From JAXMBN01 sp046349875 (GTDB lineage: Bacteria; Planctomycetota; Planctomycetia; Pirellulales; Pirellulaceae): a stretch of DNA of 58,213 bases. The stretch spans positions 1-58,213 of the forward strand of contig JAXMBN010000033.1 in assembly GCA_046349875.1 (NCBI GenBank), written 5' to 3'. The notes under the pieces are model-generated. The model did no database searches and was not told the DNA's origin. It saw nothing but the letters and a program-made list of their open reading frames with translations. Made by a program: the position numbers and the translations under genes. Below are positions 27,024 through 36,614 of this stretch, in pieces (the stretch's first letter is position 1; each line of letters begins with the position of its first letter).

Positions 27024-28148
27024 TTACCTACCTACAGGATGGAAAGTGGGTTTGGCTGCAAGGGAAGATGCTGGCGCTTCCGGCTCTTCCCAGATCGCTA
27101 CCGTTTGGTTCGGCTGGATCTTCTGCACCCCAGCGCGAATGACCCGATCACCTGCTTTGAGATCCCCTTTGACGTATGCAGACTGTTGGCCATATTTCAC
27201 GATGGTGACATGTCGAGCCTCCAATCGCCCCGAATCGACGACGCACCACACTGCAGAGACTCCTGCATCTTCCCATAGCGCGGAAGCAGGAACCTCCATC
27301 ACATCTTGATCACCTTGCCCTGGCAACCGAAGCGTGGCTGTCATTCCCAGACGGATCGATTCATCGGGCTGGAGGATGGAATATCGAACCTGATAGGTGC
27401 GCGTTATGAGATCCGCCGCAGGCGAAATTTCTCGCAATCGCATGGAGTACTCGCGATCTGGATGCGACCATAGCTTCATGTTGGCCTCGGAAGATTTAGC
27501 ACGTTCCATCCGATTTTCAGGTAAGTCGATGGCTACTTCGAGCTCATCCAATCGAGCCAATTGAAAGACTGGTGTTCCCTCTTGAACGACCGCTCCAACT
27601 TCCACCAACACTTTGGTCACGACGCAATCGTAGTCGGCCCGCAAGGTGCAATAGTCCAAGCGATTCTGCGCGAGCTCAACCATTCGCTGCATTCGCTGCA
27701 TCGTTGCTAGGCTCGTTTCGGCCGAGGCTTTGGCGAGTTCATACTCGCTTGGACTGATCATGGATTTCTGAACCAGTTCTCGCGTTCGCTTCTCTTCCGC
27801 AGTCGTCCGTTGCAGGGCCGCTTGCGCCGCTTCAAGATCATTCTTCGCAGCTTCCCATGCCAACTTGAAATCGGTGGGTTCGAGCTTTGCCAAGACCGCG
27901 CCCGACCGTATGGTTTGACCTACCTCGACCATTCGAGCTTCAACTTTACCTCCCACGCGAAACGCAGAGTTGAGTTCATAACGAGCCTTCACTTGCCCCG
28001 TAAACGTCATGGGCTGTGATTCGCTAACCGGTTTCACTTCTGCAACCGCGACCCGCACCGGACGATCAACCTTGACCTCCGTTTTTTGACACCCCGTCAA
28101 AAAAAGAAGACTAAGTCCTATCGTGATTTGTCGTCCCAAGCCATTCAT
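27024..28148 (-). CDS. RND efflux periplasmic adaptor lipoprotein (membrane fusion protein)
   Basis: A 374-residue HlyD/AcrA-type adaptor. The lipobox LTGC near residue 19 indicates lipid anchoring. The lipoyl-like half (FRVGGKVEARMVEVGQTIRSGAVLAKLEPTDF) precedes a long helical hairpin (about residues 95-165). The second half of the lipoyl domain (LRADYDCVVTKVLVEVGAVVQEGTPVFQLARLDELEV) and a beta-barrel/membrane-proximal domain follow. It bridges the RND permease to an outer-membrane duct. It sits 9 bases after the TetR gene and 4 before the permease in one minus-strand operon. Confidence 0.92.
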   Translation of the reverse strand: MNGLGRQITIGLSLLFLTGCQKTEVKVDRPVRVAVAEVKPVSESQPMTFTGQVKARYELNSAFRVGGKVEARMVEVGQTIRSGAVLAKLEPTDFKLAWEAAKNDLEAAQAALQRTTAEEKRTRELVQKSMISPSEYELAKASAETSLATMQRMQRMVELAQNRLDYCTLRADYDCVVTKVLVEVGAVVQEGTPVFQLARLDELEVAIDLPENRMERAKSSEANMKLWSHPDREYSMRLREISPAADLITRTYQVRYSILQPDESIRLGMTATLRLPGQGDQDVMEVPASALWEDAGVSAVWCVVDSGRLEARHVTIVKYGQQSAYVKGDLKAGDRVIRAGVQKIQPNQTVAIWEEPEAPASSLAAKPTFHPVGR

Positions 28149-28157
28149 GGTGGATTC

Positions 28158-28892
28158 CTAGAATTGCTGAAGCTGTGCCAGTTCTTCAGAGAAAACGGTT
28201 TGCGCGATGCGCTCAAAGAGCAGAAGATCTTCATCCAGTGGACGAATGGGATGCCAAGGGATGCCGTTGAGCATCCGATGAGCGTTCACGCGAATGCTTT
28301 GGTAGACATCGGTGATTCCCATTTTGGCCAAAGAGGGACTGGTCTGATTGATCACGAACGAACCATAAGTGAGCGCCCAAAGACCGAAGATCAACTCGGG
28401 AATATCTTGCCGCTCCGACTTTTCCAAATCACCAGAGGCAATTCCATCCCGAACGATTCCAGCAATCATCGCCATGCACTGCTGCTCCCAATCTTGCAGC
28501 ATTTCGCGATTCTTGGGGCTCGTTTTTTCCCAGATCATTTCATTGCGAATGATCTGTTCCATCGTGAAATCACTGGCATACAAACGCACATAGATTTCAA
28601 ATGCAACACCGATGGCCTGAATGCGATCTCGCGAACTACCTCGCATCAAGGTCGCCCGATCGAACATCGATTGCCGACGCTGAACGGCCTTGAGAGCCAA
28701 TGCCAGGATGATCTCTTCCTTGTTGCGGAAGTGGTTGTAGATCGTCCCTTTGGCGTATCGTAATTCGGCTGCAATGCGATCCATACTCAGCCCGTGATAA
28801 CCTTCCGAAATGAGCATCGGACCGGCAACTTGCAAGATCGCCAGTTCACGGTCGCGAATTTCTTGTTGTTTCGGGGAAAGCATCGGGTTCAT
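28158..28892 (-). CDS. TetR-family transcriptional regulator of the efflux operon
   Basis: A 244-residue regulator. The N-terminal helix-turn-helix is canonical: ILQVAGPMLISEGYHGLSMDRIAAELRYAKGTIYNHFRNKEEII. The C-terminal ligand domain is family-specific and not predictive. It heads the operon with adaptor and RND permease, so autorepression with release by an exported compound is the expected scheme. Its own promoter carries two TTGAC-GTCAA palindromes. The -10 box sits so close to the ATG at 28892 that the mRNA would be leaderless or nearly so; a second Met three codons in (28883) is an alternative start. No Shine-Dalgarno is visible for either. Confidence 0.92.
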   Translation of the reverse strand: MNPMLSPKQQEIRDRELAILQVAGPMLISEGYHGLSMDRIAAELRYAKGTIYNHFRNKEEIILALALKAVQRRQSMFDRATLMRGSSRDRIQAIGVAFEIYVRLYASDFTMEQIIRNEMIWEKTSPKNREMLQDWEQQCMAMIAGIVRDGIASGDLEKSERQDIPELIFGLWALTYGSFVINQTSPSLAKMGITDVYQSIRVNAHRMLNGIPWHPIRPLDEDLLLFERIAQTVFSEELAQLQQF

Positions 28893-28896
28893 AATT

Positions 28897-28934
28897 CTAT
28901 TATTGACGCTTCGTCAAAATTGACAACGCGTCAA
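28897..28934 (-). promoter_or_regulatory. tetR-RND operon promoter with two operator palindromes
   Basis: On the minus strand a -35 TTGTCA (plus 28921-28926) and -10 ATAATA (plus 28898-28903) are 17 bases apart. The palindrome TTGACGCTTCGTCAA (28903-28917) fills the spacer, and a second site TTGACAACGCGTCAA (28920-28934) covers the -35. Spacing between centres is 17 bases. Both are consistent with TetR dimers blocking RNA polymerase; binding is inferred. Confidence 0.75.
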
Positions 28935-28975
28935 AAACAAAACCGCTTGGATTTTCCGAAATTCCAGTTCGAAGA

Positions 28976-30085
28976 TTAGGCTGCACGCCGTTCGGAGGTT
29001 CGGCGAGGCCTAACTCGGGGGGGGTCACCCCCTGCGCTACTTACGGAAGGAGACTCACGCGTCGGCTGGTCGTCGTAGGAAAAAAGTCCACCTTGGACGG
29101 TCTCGAGCGCTTCGCTCCAGAAGGGAATCGCCTGAGCCAATTGGATGGTCGACTGAGCTTTGACTTTGACTGTATCCCAATTCAAAGTTCGCAGCGACTC
29201 GTCCACTTCAGGTTCCCCGCGAGCTTTTCGACGCTTGGCCTGAATGACTTGGACGTACTCGGCACCGAAGTAGAAAATCGACACAGCGTAGTAGAACCAA
29301 AGCAAGATGGCGATGAACGAACCGATGGCTCCATAGGCTGTTGTATAACGCATACCGATCAAGAACATTCCCAATACCCATCGCCCCAGTTCCCAAATAC
29401 CCGCCGCTAATAAACCTCCGCGAAAGGCTTCGGTCCAACCGACGAATTTGCGAGGCAACCACCGATAGGCCAAGGTAAACAAAAGTGTATTGGCGGCGAT
29501 GGTGCAACACAGATCGAACAATCCCATCAGATAAAGAAAGGCTGGCAAAGTCGTGCCGGCCATCGAACGAACTTGGGCAAAGACCATGTTGGCGACGAAG
29601 AGCAGGGCGATCATTCCACCCAGACTTAGCAGCATGAAGAAAGCCCAGAATCGATCGCGTACCAAATTGCGAATCGTTCCCGTCAATGTCTTGGACTTGC
29701 GCGTTGGAACTCGATAGATCCGATCGAGGCCTCGATCGAGCGCGCAAAACACACCAATGGCCGCCGCGACAGCGGCCGCAAAACCCGATGGGCAAGAGAC
29801 AACCGAATGCGCTCGCAACTGCACCAGTACATCTTGGAGAAGCTTCTCAATCAAGGGCGAACCGTAGGTGGACACCGCCGAAAGGAATTGTTGCTCGGCG
29901 TTCTTTCCTAGATTCGTGAACTGCAAAAACAATCCCAAACCCGAGAACAGGAGCAGCATCAAGGGAAAGAGCGAAAGCGCCAGATAGTATGCAACCGAAG
30001 CGGCCAACGAACTCGCGTCATCTTCCGTCCAGCGTATCGCCGCATCGCGAATGTTGGGAAATAGATTGGCAAGCCACTTCTTCAT
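28976..30085 (-). CDS. YihY/BrkB-family membrane protein
   Basis: A 369-residue inner-membrane protein of the YihY family (formerly mislabelled ribonuclease BN). Six hydrophobic helices can be read. Conserved family segments are DDASSLAASVAYYLALSLFPLMLLL, AIGVFCALDRGLDRIYRV, WLPRKFVGWTEAFRGGLLAAGIWELGRWVLGMFL and GAIGSFIAILLWFYYAVSIFYFGAEYVQ. A longer than usual cytoplasmic tail (about 100 residues, basic end with Arg/Ser) follows. Function in bacteria is not settled; roles in envelope transport have been proposed. Its ATG overlaps the stop of the LptD-like gene by one base (TAATG), so the two are coupled. Confidence 0.88.
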   Translation of the reverse strand: MKKWLANLFPNIRDAAIRWTEDDASSLAASVAYYLALSLFPLMLLLFSGLGLFLQFTNLGKNAEQQFLSAVSTYGSPLIEKLLQDVLVQLRAHSVVSCPSGFAAAVAAAIGVFCALDRGLDRIYRVPTRKSKTLTGTIRNLVRDRFWAFFMLLSLGGMIALLFVANMVFAQVRSMAGTTLPAFLYLMGLFDLCCTIAANTLLFTLAYRWLPRKFVGWTEAFRGGLLAAGIWELGRWVLGMFLIGMRYTTAYGAIGSFIAILLWFYYAVSIFYFGAEYVQVIQAKRRKARGEPEVDESLRTLNWDTVKVKAQSTIQLAQAIPFWSEALETVQGGLFSYDDQPTRESPSVSSAGGDPPRVRPRRTSERRAA

Positions 30086-33000
30086 TATTCCAACCCATAC
30101 AATCCCGCGGGTGGTATCAGTTGACCGCCAACAGCACCCAATCGTCTTGAAGACAAGAACCGTGGTTCCAAGTTGAATTGGAAGGAAACATTGTCGCGAC
30201 CACTGTCCACGCTGGCTCCCAGTCGGAACAAGAACGACTCTCCGATTCGCGTCATCGAAATCGATTGACCAACGTTACCGACCTCGCCAAGGTCGAAAGC
30301 GGTACCAGCCGTGGTGATCCATTTTTCCGTCAATCGATAGTTGATCGTGGTGGTAGCGACGAGAGTATGGATTGGACCTTCGATCGAAGTGAGGCCGCTA
30401 TAGATTTCACCACGGCCAGGTCGGCTAAACATCGTTCCTACGCTGACCATCTTCATCCCATTGTCGAAGATGTCAAAGTATCCGTCGCTTAAAAGCGTCA
30501 CACGATCGCCAATGTGGTAACGGAAATCGTATTGCATGCCACCGACTTCCTTGCCAAAGTTATCGCGATCTGCTTTCGGGAACACAACCAAACCCGTGTC
30601 AAACTCGACCACGTCGGCGATGCGTTCGCGTCCTGGTCTTCCACGTTTGGTTTGCCAGCGTTGATTGATTCCCAACCGAGCTTGCAATGCATCATCCATG
30701 ATCTCCGTGCTCGACGAGGTTACATAGCGCTGCATTCCTTGGCGTAGCGCATGACCTCGCGCATCGAACTGATCCGGCAACAATCCAGCAAACGTGTTGG
30801 TCACCAATCGTCGACGAAAATGCTCTTGTGCATTGTCATCGATCGGATCATAGGAGGGGAGCAAGCTTATATCTTTGTCGCTGTCGGCGTAGAGGATATC
30901 GCTTTGGAAGGTAACTTTGTGAGCTAGACCTTTAAGGTTGAGCAATCGGCTTTCCACGTTCGGATTCACCGACCACATCGGCAGCGAAGTGCGAATGCCG
31001 GCTTGTCCAGTGAGCCTTGTAAGATCATTGCCAGTGACATCTTCGCCCCAATGGGCAGCTTCACCGCTGAGATAGGGCACGACACGTACGGCACCTAAAT
31101 TGAACGGCACATCGATTTCTTGTCGCGTCGCGGCTCGAATCCCTTCTGCATCCACTTCCCCTTGCTGCAAAGTAAACTTGGCCGCATCCGCTGGGTCCAC
31201 AGGAGTCGACGCAATGCGCTGATGTGCATACCCCACGTTGCTATGCGCATACCAAGTAGCACGTTCTAAAATCGACTGGCCTAGCCAATAGTGATCGAGG
31301 CGTGGAAGCCATTCCGTTTCGGTATGAAACTTGTTGATGCGAGCTTGTCCCCAAATGTCCAGCATGCGATTGTCGGCATAGCGTCGAAGTCGCAGTGCGG
31401 TCGACATATCTTTCTCTTGATCCCACTCTCGCTCGAAGTACTGTTCGAGGAAATTGCGATCGCTAATCCATCCGACTTCAGCCATGAACTCAAGATCTTG
31501 CGATAGGTACTGGCGATGTCGGAAGAGACCGCGTCCGCGATACTCGCGTTCTGGAGTGAGACTGGTGCGATCCGATCCTAAGAAGTCCAAGCCCTTGTCC
31601 TGGATTCCCCAGTAATCGAAATAGCCGGCAGTTGGACCTGGCAAAAGTCCTGCGGGCAAGTCGTAACGGAAGTTGGTTCCTGCGGCAAAGCCTCGCTTAC
31701 TCAAATAATCGGTCGATAAGGTCCAATCCGTACCATTCCATCCATTGATTCCCAACAATTGATACAGATCCCAATCCAACATGACTTGAGTGCCGAAGAT
31801 CTGATCGTTCTTGACCTTGATGCTGTCGAGATAAAAACTGGGGCGTTCGATATTGGTGGAGAGAATAGGCCAATAGAGGACGGGGACTCCACCGAGGTAC
31901 ACAAAGTTGTTGCGAGCATCTGCTTCCATGTCGGTCCCACCCGGAGTTGCGATCGGTGTGAGCTGTCCGGTGGCGGGATCGATCGTTTGATTGCGTTGAT
32001 CCGAAAACTCGACCTTGGAGGACTGCAACCAATAGCGTGGAACCCCCAGTCGACTGCTTGTTAGGGCCGCATCATAGGCAAGAAAGTTGGTACGCGACTT
32101 TTGCTGCACGACATCGGCTTTGAGCCTCAATAGTCCTTCGTACTGGGGCACCGGTGTGAGTACTTCGGCCGACAACACCATGCCGTATTCACTCTGCGCG
32201 TTGTAATACATACGGTCCGCATAGATCACACGTTGACCTTGCTGGAAGACGATATGACCCTCCAGATAGATTTCGAGGGGCTCGCTCTCGATCCCATTTT
32301 GGATCAATGCGGCTAGGTCGCGAGTCCATATCACTGCAGAGTCTGCCTCAAGCGTGACACTTCCTAAGTCCATCATCGTTCCGTCCGACATACGAGCCTC
32401 CGCACCTCCAATGCGAATGCGGAAGCCACGCGTTACGGTGATGACCGAATCACCGCGTTCAGGCCTTGGGATCGTTTGGAGATGAGCTTCTTGACTCGTG
32501 CGTCCCGATATCTGAAAGCTGCGAGCTTGAATCGGTGCATCCGCAGGAAGAATCGAAGGTTGCAACGAACTTTGCGTCAACGGAACAGCCGTTACCGCTT
32601 CCTGTGGCAATGGCATATTGGTCCTGGTGGGACGGCCTTGCTCATCGAGCACCATGCCACCAAAACGTTGTTCTTCTGGCAAGGCAAAGGTCTCTCGCGT
32701 CTTTCCAGGCGCATCCGCCGGTGGCAACAAATTCAGAGTTGGATTAGAGGGGCTTTCCAATCGACTGGTGGAGGAATTCGGTGACTGAAACTGAGCTAGG
32801 GCTACGCGATTATCTTGAGGTACCCATTCCAGAGCTCGCGGCGGTGCAGTGTTCTCGCTCCAACGTAAGGGCGTAACATCGACAGGAAGAAAGCTATACA
32901 AACGCCCCATCCATTGTCGTGTTTCGATGCGCTGTCCAGCACTCCATTCAATGCTCGCGCCGCCATCCAAGAAGATGATCGCTTTGTTGGGTATGTCCTG

Positions 33001-33423
33001 TTGATTCGCAATGGCTTCTTCAACCCACAAGACAGCTTCCTGAGCGCGAGCCTCCAACGATCCCTGCCGAATACGACAATGTCCCTTCAACTGATAGACG
33101 GTATAACTACCTTGAATCGATCGTGAACCCTCATCCGCAGTTACTGAAATCCTCGCTGCTGGAGAAGGAATGGGAAATTCAACATCCCCTGCTGAAGTTT
33201 GGACACTCAGCATGCCGATGAAGAGTCCCACGAAGCCATAGAAGCTGAGACTCGTCCGCGACGAAAGCTTCGAAAGGTTGACCACGGCGCGCACGGCGAG
33301 CCAGATCGACCATGAAGGTCGACTTGCATCCTTGCTCGTGCTGGTCCGAATTCGAGCCACTCCCCAACAATCTCTTTCATGTTGGATCTTTTTCCGGGGC
33401 CGGGAATTCATCCGTGAATTCAT
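30085..33423 (-). CDS. LptD-like outer-membrane protein (organic solvent tolerance/OstA family)
   Basis: A ~1,112-residue exported protein. After a hydrophobic signal (SFYGFVGLFIGMLSVQTSAG) there are two OstA/LptA-like jelly-roll stretches: one near YTVYQLKGHCRIRQGSLEARAQEAVLW, and one near GSVTLEADSAVIWTRDL...EGHIVFQQGQRVIYADRMYYN. Then NNFVYLGGVPVLYWPIL, the LptD plug-to-barrel junction, leads into a long beta-barrel (RFTL-like strands to the C-terminal SSRRLGAVGGQLIPPAG). LptD inserts lipopolysaccharide in the outer leaflet; planctomycetes carry such genes. Start is uncertain: ATG 33423 is used, ATG 33411 or GTG 33294 (directly before the signal) are alternatives. Coupled to the YihY gene and divergent from the two-component genes. 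Confidence 0.8.
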   Translation of the reverse strand: MNSRMNSRPRKKIQHERDCWGVARIRTSTSKDASRPSWSIWLAVRAVVNLSKLSSRTSLSFYGFVGLFIGMLSVQTSAGDVEFPIPSPAARISVTADEGSRSIQGSYTVYQLKGHCRIRQGSLEARAQEAVLWVEEAIANQQDIPNKAIIFLDGGASIEWSAGQRIETRQWMGRLYSFLPVDVTPLRWSENTAPPRALEWVPQDNRVALAQFQSPNSSTSRLESPSNPTLNLLPPADAPGKTRETFALPEEQRFGGMVLDEQGRPTRTNMPLPQEAVTAVPLTQSSLQPSILPADAPIQARSFQISGRTSQEAHLQTIPRPERGDSVITVTRGFRIRIGGAEARMSDGTMMDLGSVTLEADSAVIWTRDLAALIQNGIESEPLEIYLEGHIVFQQGQRVIYADRMYYNAQSEYGMVLSAEVLTPVPQYEGLLRLKADVVQQKSRTNFLAYDAALTSSRLGVPRYWLQSSKVEFSDQRNQTIDPATGQLTPIATPGGTDMEADARNNFVYLGGVPVLYWPILSTNIERPSFYLDSIKVKNDQIFGTQVMLDWDLYQLLGINGWNGTDWTLSTDYLSKRGFAAGTNFRYDLPAGLLPGPTAGYFDYWGIQDKGLDFLGSDRTSLTPEREYRGRGLFRHRQYLSQDLEFMAEVGWISDRNFLEQYFEREWDQEKDMSTALRLRRYADNRMLDIWGQARINKFHTETEWLPRLDHYWLGQSILERATWYAHSNVGYAHQRIASTPVDPADAAKFTLQQGEVDAEGIRAATRQEIDVPFNLGAVRVVPYLSGEAAHWGEDVTGNDLTRLTGQAGIRTSLPMWSVNPNVESRLLNLKGLAHKVTFQSDILYADSDKDISLLPSYDPIDDNAQEHFRRRLVTNTFAGLLPDQFDARGHALRQGMQRYVTSSSTEIMDDALQARLGINQRWQTKRGRPGRERIADVVEFDTGLVVFPKADRDNFGKEVGGMQYDFRYHIGDRVTLLSDGYFDIFDNGMKMVSVGTMFSRPGRGEIYSGLTSIEGPIHTLVATTTINYRLTEKWITTAGTAFDLGEVGNVGQSISMTRIGESFLFRLGASVDSGRDNVSFQFNLEPRFLSSRRLGAVGGQLIPPAGLYGLE

Positions 33424-33618
33424 CTCGAGGCGCACCGGTACCCTCCGAGGGGCAGCGAAGTATAGAAATCCACCCGATCGATCACAATAGATATCGATCT
33501 CGCTTCTTGACGAATGCCAGCATTCCTCAAGTTTCACCTTGAGCTGCGACCCGTGTTCCTGCTAACATCCTCCTGGTTTCTGATGGAGGTTCTCGTTTCG
33601 TGGCATGGAGGTCGCGGC

Positions 33619-35253
33619 GTGAATAAGCGCAAGACAATTCGCCGCAAACTCTTGGTGGCGGTGATCATCCTGGCTTCGGTGATCGGTGCCTTGGGATATA
33701 GCAGCTTCCGAGGAGCCTATGCCTATCGCGATCTCGCTGTCGTACTGAGCCAACGTGCGGCCGAGTTTCCTGTTGCCGAGGAACTTACTCGCGAGATCGA
33801 CGAACTCCAGCATCGCATCGAGCGGACCAACCAACTTGCCAATTCCACGGGACAGGTGTCCATTCTACGCCGCGATTACGACATCTACTCGGAGCATCAA
33901 CGCTTCCGCGAACAATTGATGACCGTTCGCAGTTGTTTGTCGCGGTATCGGATTCAGCTCAATTCCGCCGTTCTCGACGACCCGCTACTCTCCGATCGAA
34001 GCGAAGAATTGGAAAAGGTTGAGGAGATTGAAAAGCACCTTTCGCATATTTCCAATCACCATAGCGATATCGCATTGCTTCGCGACGAAGAAGCGGAATC
34101 GCGACTTCAAGAGTTGCAGCAGGTATCCAACCTTGCGCATAGCCTTCCGACATTCCTTCATGATCGGATGCGTTCCTTCCGAGATGAAGTTCGCATGAGA
34201 TATCGCACCTGGATCGCGATTTCTTGGAGCTCATCGATATTTACCGCCATCCTGTTGATCGGACTTTGTATCTATGTGCGTCGCGCCGTCGTCCTTCCCT
34301 TCAAATCACTCTTAGCCTCCTCAAGACACGTTGCCTCAGGCGACTTCAGTACTCGTATCGAAATCGATAGTGAAGACGAACTGAGCGAACTAGCGGCCGC
34401 AATCAACATGGGAACGGAGAGTTTCCTTCGTATCCAGCGCAATCTTCACGATCAAGTCGTCGAACGATCGCGCGAGGTCATTCGCAACGAGCAATTGGCA
34501 AGCGTTGGTTTTCTCGCAGCAGGTGTGGCGCACGAGATCAATAACCCACTCGCCTCCATTGCCTGGAGCGCAGAAGCCCTAGAATCGCGGTTGCACAATA
34601 TCCTTCATTCGGTTGCGTCTGAGCCGAATGCTGCGGAAAGCCAACCCGATCTCAACACGCTTCGCAATTATCTCCGTCGCATCCAAGACGAAGCCTTTCG
34701 ATGCAAAGGGATCACAGAAAAGCTGCTCGATTTTTCGAGGCTTGGACAATTCCAGAAGAAACAAGAAGTCGATCTCGATCAACTCATTCGCGATGTCGTC
34801 GAGATGGTGCAACACCTTGGCCAATACCGCAACCGTCGGATCGAAACCAAACTGTGTGGGGAAGCTTCGATCTGGGCTAGCCCACAAGAAATGAAACAAG
34901 TCATTCTCAATTTGGTCACCAACGCCCTCGATTCCTTGCCAGAGGAAAACACGTTTGGTGTTGTGACGATCGAAACGCAACCTGGCCGAGACCAAGTTGC
35001 CATGATCGTGACCGACAACGGTTGCGGAATGACGGAAGAAGTCAAAAACCATTTGTTCGAGCCTTTCTTCACGCGCCGACGCGATGGCCGCGGAACAGGG
35101 CTTGGACTCCCAATCACAAGTCGAATCATTGCCGACCACGGCGGACGCATTTTGTCCCATAGCGATGGAGTCGGTAAGGGTTCGCGCTTTGAAGTCATGT
35201 TGCCAACAAAGGAAAGTCATGCCGTCCACGATCGCCAACTCCAAGCAGCCTAA
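33619..35253 (+). CDS. Membrane sensor histidine kinase (NtrB/ZraS type)
   Basis: A 544-residue kinase. The GTG at 33619 is chosen because GGAGGT sits 6 bases upstream and the first helix (LLVAVIILASVIGALGY) follows immediately; ATGs further upstream lack such a site. Order: TM1 (~10-28), a ~170-residue extracytoplasmic helical sensor region, TM2 (ISWSSSIFTAILLIGLCIYV, ~200-220), HAMP, the phospho-acceptor box GVAHEINNPLASIAW (His near 305), then a catalytic domain with VTNALDSLP (N box), DNGCGMTEE and GRGTGLGLPI. It should phosphorylate the sigma-54 response regulator, whose start overlaps its end by 35 bases. The ligand is unknown, but the divergent LptD-like gene suggests an envelope signal. 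Confidence 0.92.
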   Translation: MNKRKTIRRKLLVAVIILASVIGALGYSSFRGAYAYRDLAVVLSQRAAEFPVAEELTREIDELQHRIERTNQLANSTGQVSILRRDYDIYSEHQRFREQLMTVRSCLSRYRIQLNSAVLDDPLLSDRSEELEKVEEIEKHLSHISNHHSDIALLRDEEAESRLQELQQVSNLAHSLPTFLHDRMRSFRDEVRMRYRTWIAISWSSSIFTAILLIGLCIYVRRAVVLPFKSLLASSRHVASGDFSTRIEIDSEDELSELAAAINMGTESFLRIQRNLHDQVVERSREVIRNEQLASVGFLAAGVAHEINNPLASIAWSAEALESRLHNILHSVASEPNAAESQPDLNTLRNYLRRIQDEAFRCKGITEKLLDFSRLGQFQKKQEVDLDQLIRDVVEMVQHLGQYRNRRIETKLCGEASIWASPQEMKQVILNLVTNALDSLPEENTFGVVTIETQPGRDQVAMIVTDNGCGMTEEVKNHLFEPFFTRRRDGRGTGLGLPITSRIIADHGGRILSHSDGVGKGSRFEVMLPTKESHAVHDRQLQAA

Positions 35254-36613
35254 AGGGCTTTCCATCCTTTTTGCCGACGATGAACCATCGCTTCAGGAAC
35301 TGATGCGCATGGAGCTTCCGGAAATGGGTCATCGCGTTACGGTTTGCCCCGATGGACATACGGCCATCGCGGCCTTGGAAAAACACTCGTTTGATTGTTT
35401 GATTGTTGACCTCGATATGCCAGGAATCAGTGGTATTCAAGTGATCGAGCGTGCTCATCGCATATCGCCGGGGACCGAACCGATCGTTCTCACCGGGAAG
35501 TCGTCGCTGGAAACGGCGGTACAGGCCATGCGTTTCGGTGCTACGGACTATCTGACCAAGCCCTGCAAGCTCTCCGATCTTCGCGCGTTGTTAGATCGCA
35601 TTGAGCAACGTCGCGACCTCCGTCGCAAATACATCGCCTTGCAGATCGAACAAGGTGATGCGACATCGCATTTCGATATTGTTGGAAACCACCCTACGAT
35701 GTCGGTGGTTCAAAAACTGATCGACAAGGTCGCCCCCACGCAGAGTACCGTTCTCATTCGTGGTGAAACCGGTTGTGGAAAAGAACTCGTTGCTCGCGCT
35801 GTCCATGAACGGAGCTTGCGACGCGATCAACCCTTTATCGCTGTCAACTGTGGGGCCCTGCCTGAGAGCTTGATTGAGAGCGAATTGTTTGGACATAAGA
35901 AAGGTGCGTTCACTGGAGCCGATTCGCAGCGTGAAGGACTCTTCGAGGTCGCCAGTGGCGGCACGCTGTTTCTCGATGAAATTGGCGAGATTCCTTTGCC
36001 CATGCAGGCCAAATTGCTACGCGTCTTAGAGAGTTCTGAAATTCGTAGAGTTGGTGACAATGCATCTTTCAAAGTCGACGTACGTGTCGTTTGCGCCACG
36101 CATCGCAACTTGGAACAAATGGTCCAAGAGGGAACCTTCCGCGAAGATCTTTTATTCCGGATCAACACCTTTGAAATTCATGTCCCTGCATTGCGAGAGC
36201 GGCCAAGCGATATCGAACCTTTGGCAACGCATCTCTACAAACGTTTTCGACCGGATATGGCTCATCGAACAGAGATCTTTGCTCCCGAAACCATCGCAGA
36301 GCTCAAAAACCATGTGTGGCCCGGCAATGTACGTGAACTGGCCAATGTGATCGAACACGCCACCATTCTTTGCGATGAACCACCCATTCGTCCTGAACAT
36401 CTTCCCAAACACTTTGCCGACCGCCGATTGCGACGCGACTCGAGATCGCTCGGCCCGATCAGCCTTCGTCAGTTGGAGGAGGTCGCGATTGCCGAAGCGG
36501 TTCTTCGCCATAACGGAAACAAGGTTGCTGCAGCGGAAGAACTCGGAATCAGTTTGAAAACGCTCTACAACAAACTTAGCCAAAGCGATCAAAACCTGAA
36601 GAAGTCCGCCTAA
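35219..36613 (+). CDS. Sigma-54-dependent response regulator (NtrC family)
   Basis: A 464-residue activator. The receiver domain (ILFADDEPSLQELM, acceptor Asp in CLIVDLDMPG, LTGKSS, TKPCKLSDL) is followed by an AAA+ sigma-54 activation domain: Walker A GETGCGKE, the sigma-54-contacting GAFTGA loop in KKGAFTGADSQ, Walker B TLFLDEIGE, R-finger region FREDLLFRIN. A Fis-type HTH follows (NKVAAAEELGISLKTLYNKL). The start at 35219 has an AAAGGAAAG site and gives the standard receiver N-terminus; the frame extends further back inside the kinase gene. It activates unidentified sigma-54 promoters; I found no clear TGGC-N8-TTGC site in the window. Confidence 0.93.
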   Translation: MPSTIANSKQPKGLSILFADDEPSLQELMRMELPEMGHRVTVCPDGHTAIAALEKHSFDCLIVDLDMPGISGIQVIERAHRISPGTEPIVLTGKSSLETAVQAMRFGATDYLTKPCKLSDLRALLDRIEQRRDLRRKYIALQIEQGDATSHFDIVGNHPTMSVVQKLIDKVAPTQSTVLIRGETGCGKELVARAVHERSLRRDQPFIAVNCGALPESLIESELFGHKKGAFTGADSQREGLFEVASGGTLFLDEIGEIPLPMQAKLLRVLESSEIRRVGDNASFKVDVRVVCATHRNLEQMVQEGTFREDLLFRINTFEIHVPALRERPSDIEPLATHLYKRFRPDMAHRTEIFAPETIAELKNHVWPGNVRELANVIEHATILCDEPPIRPEHLPKHFADRRLRRDSRSLGPISLRQLEEVAIAEAVLRHNGNKVAAAEELGISLKTLYNKLSQSDQNLKKSA

Positions 36614-36614
36614 C

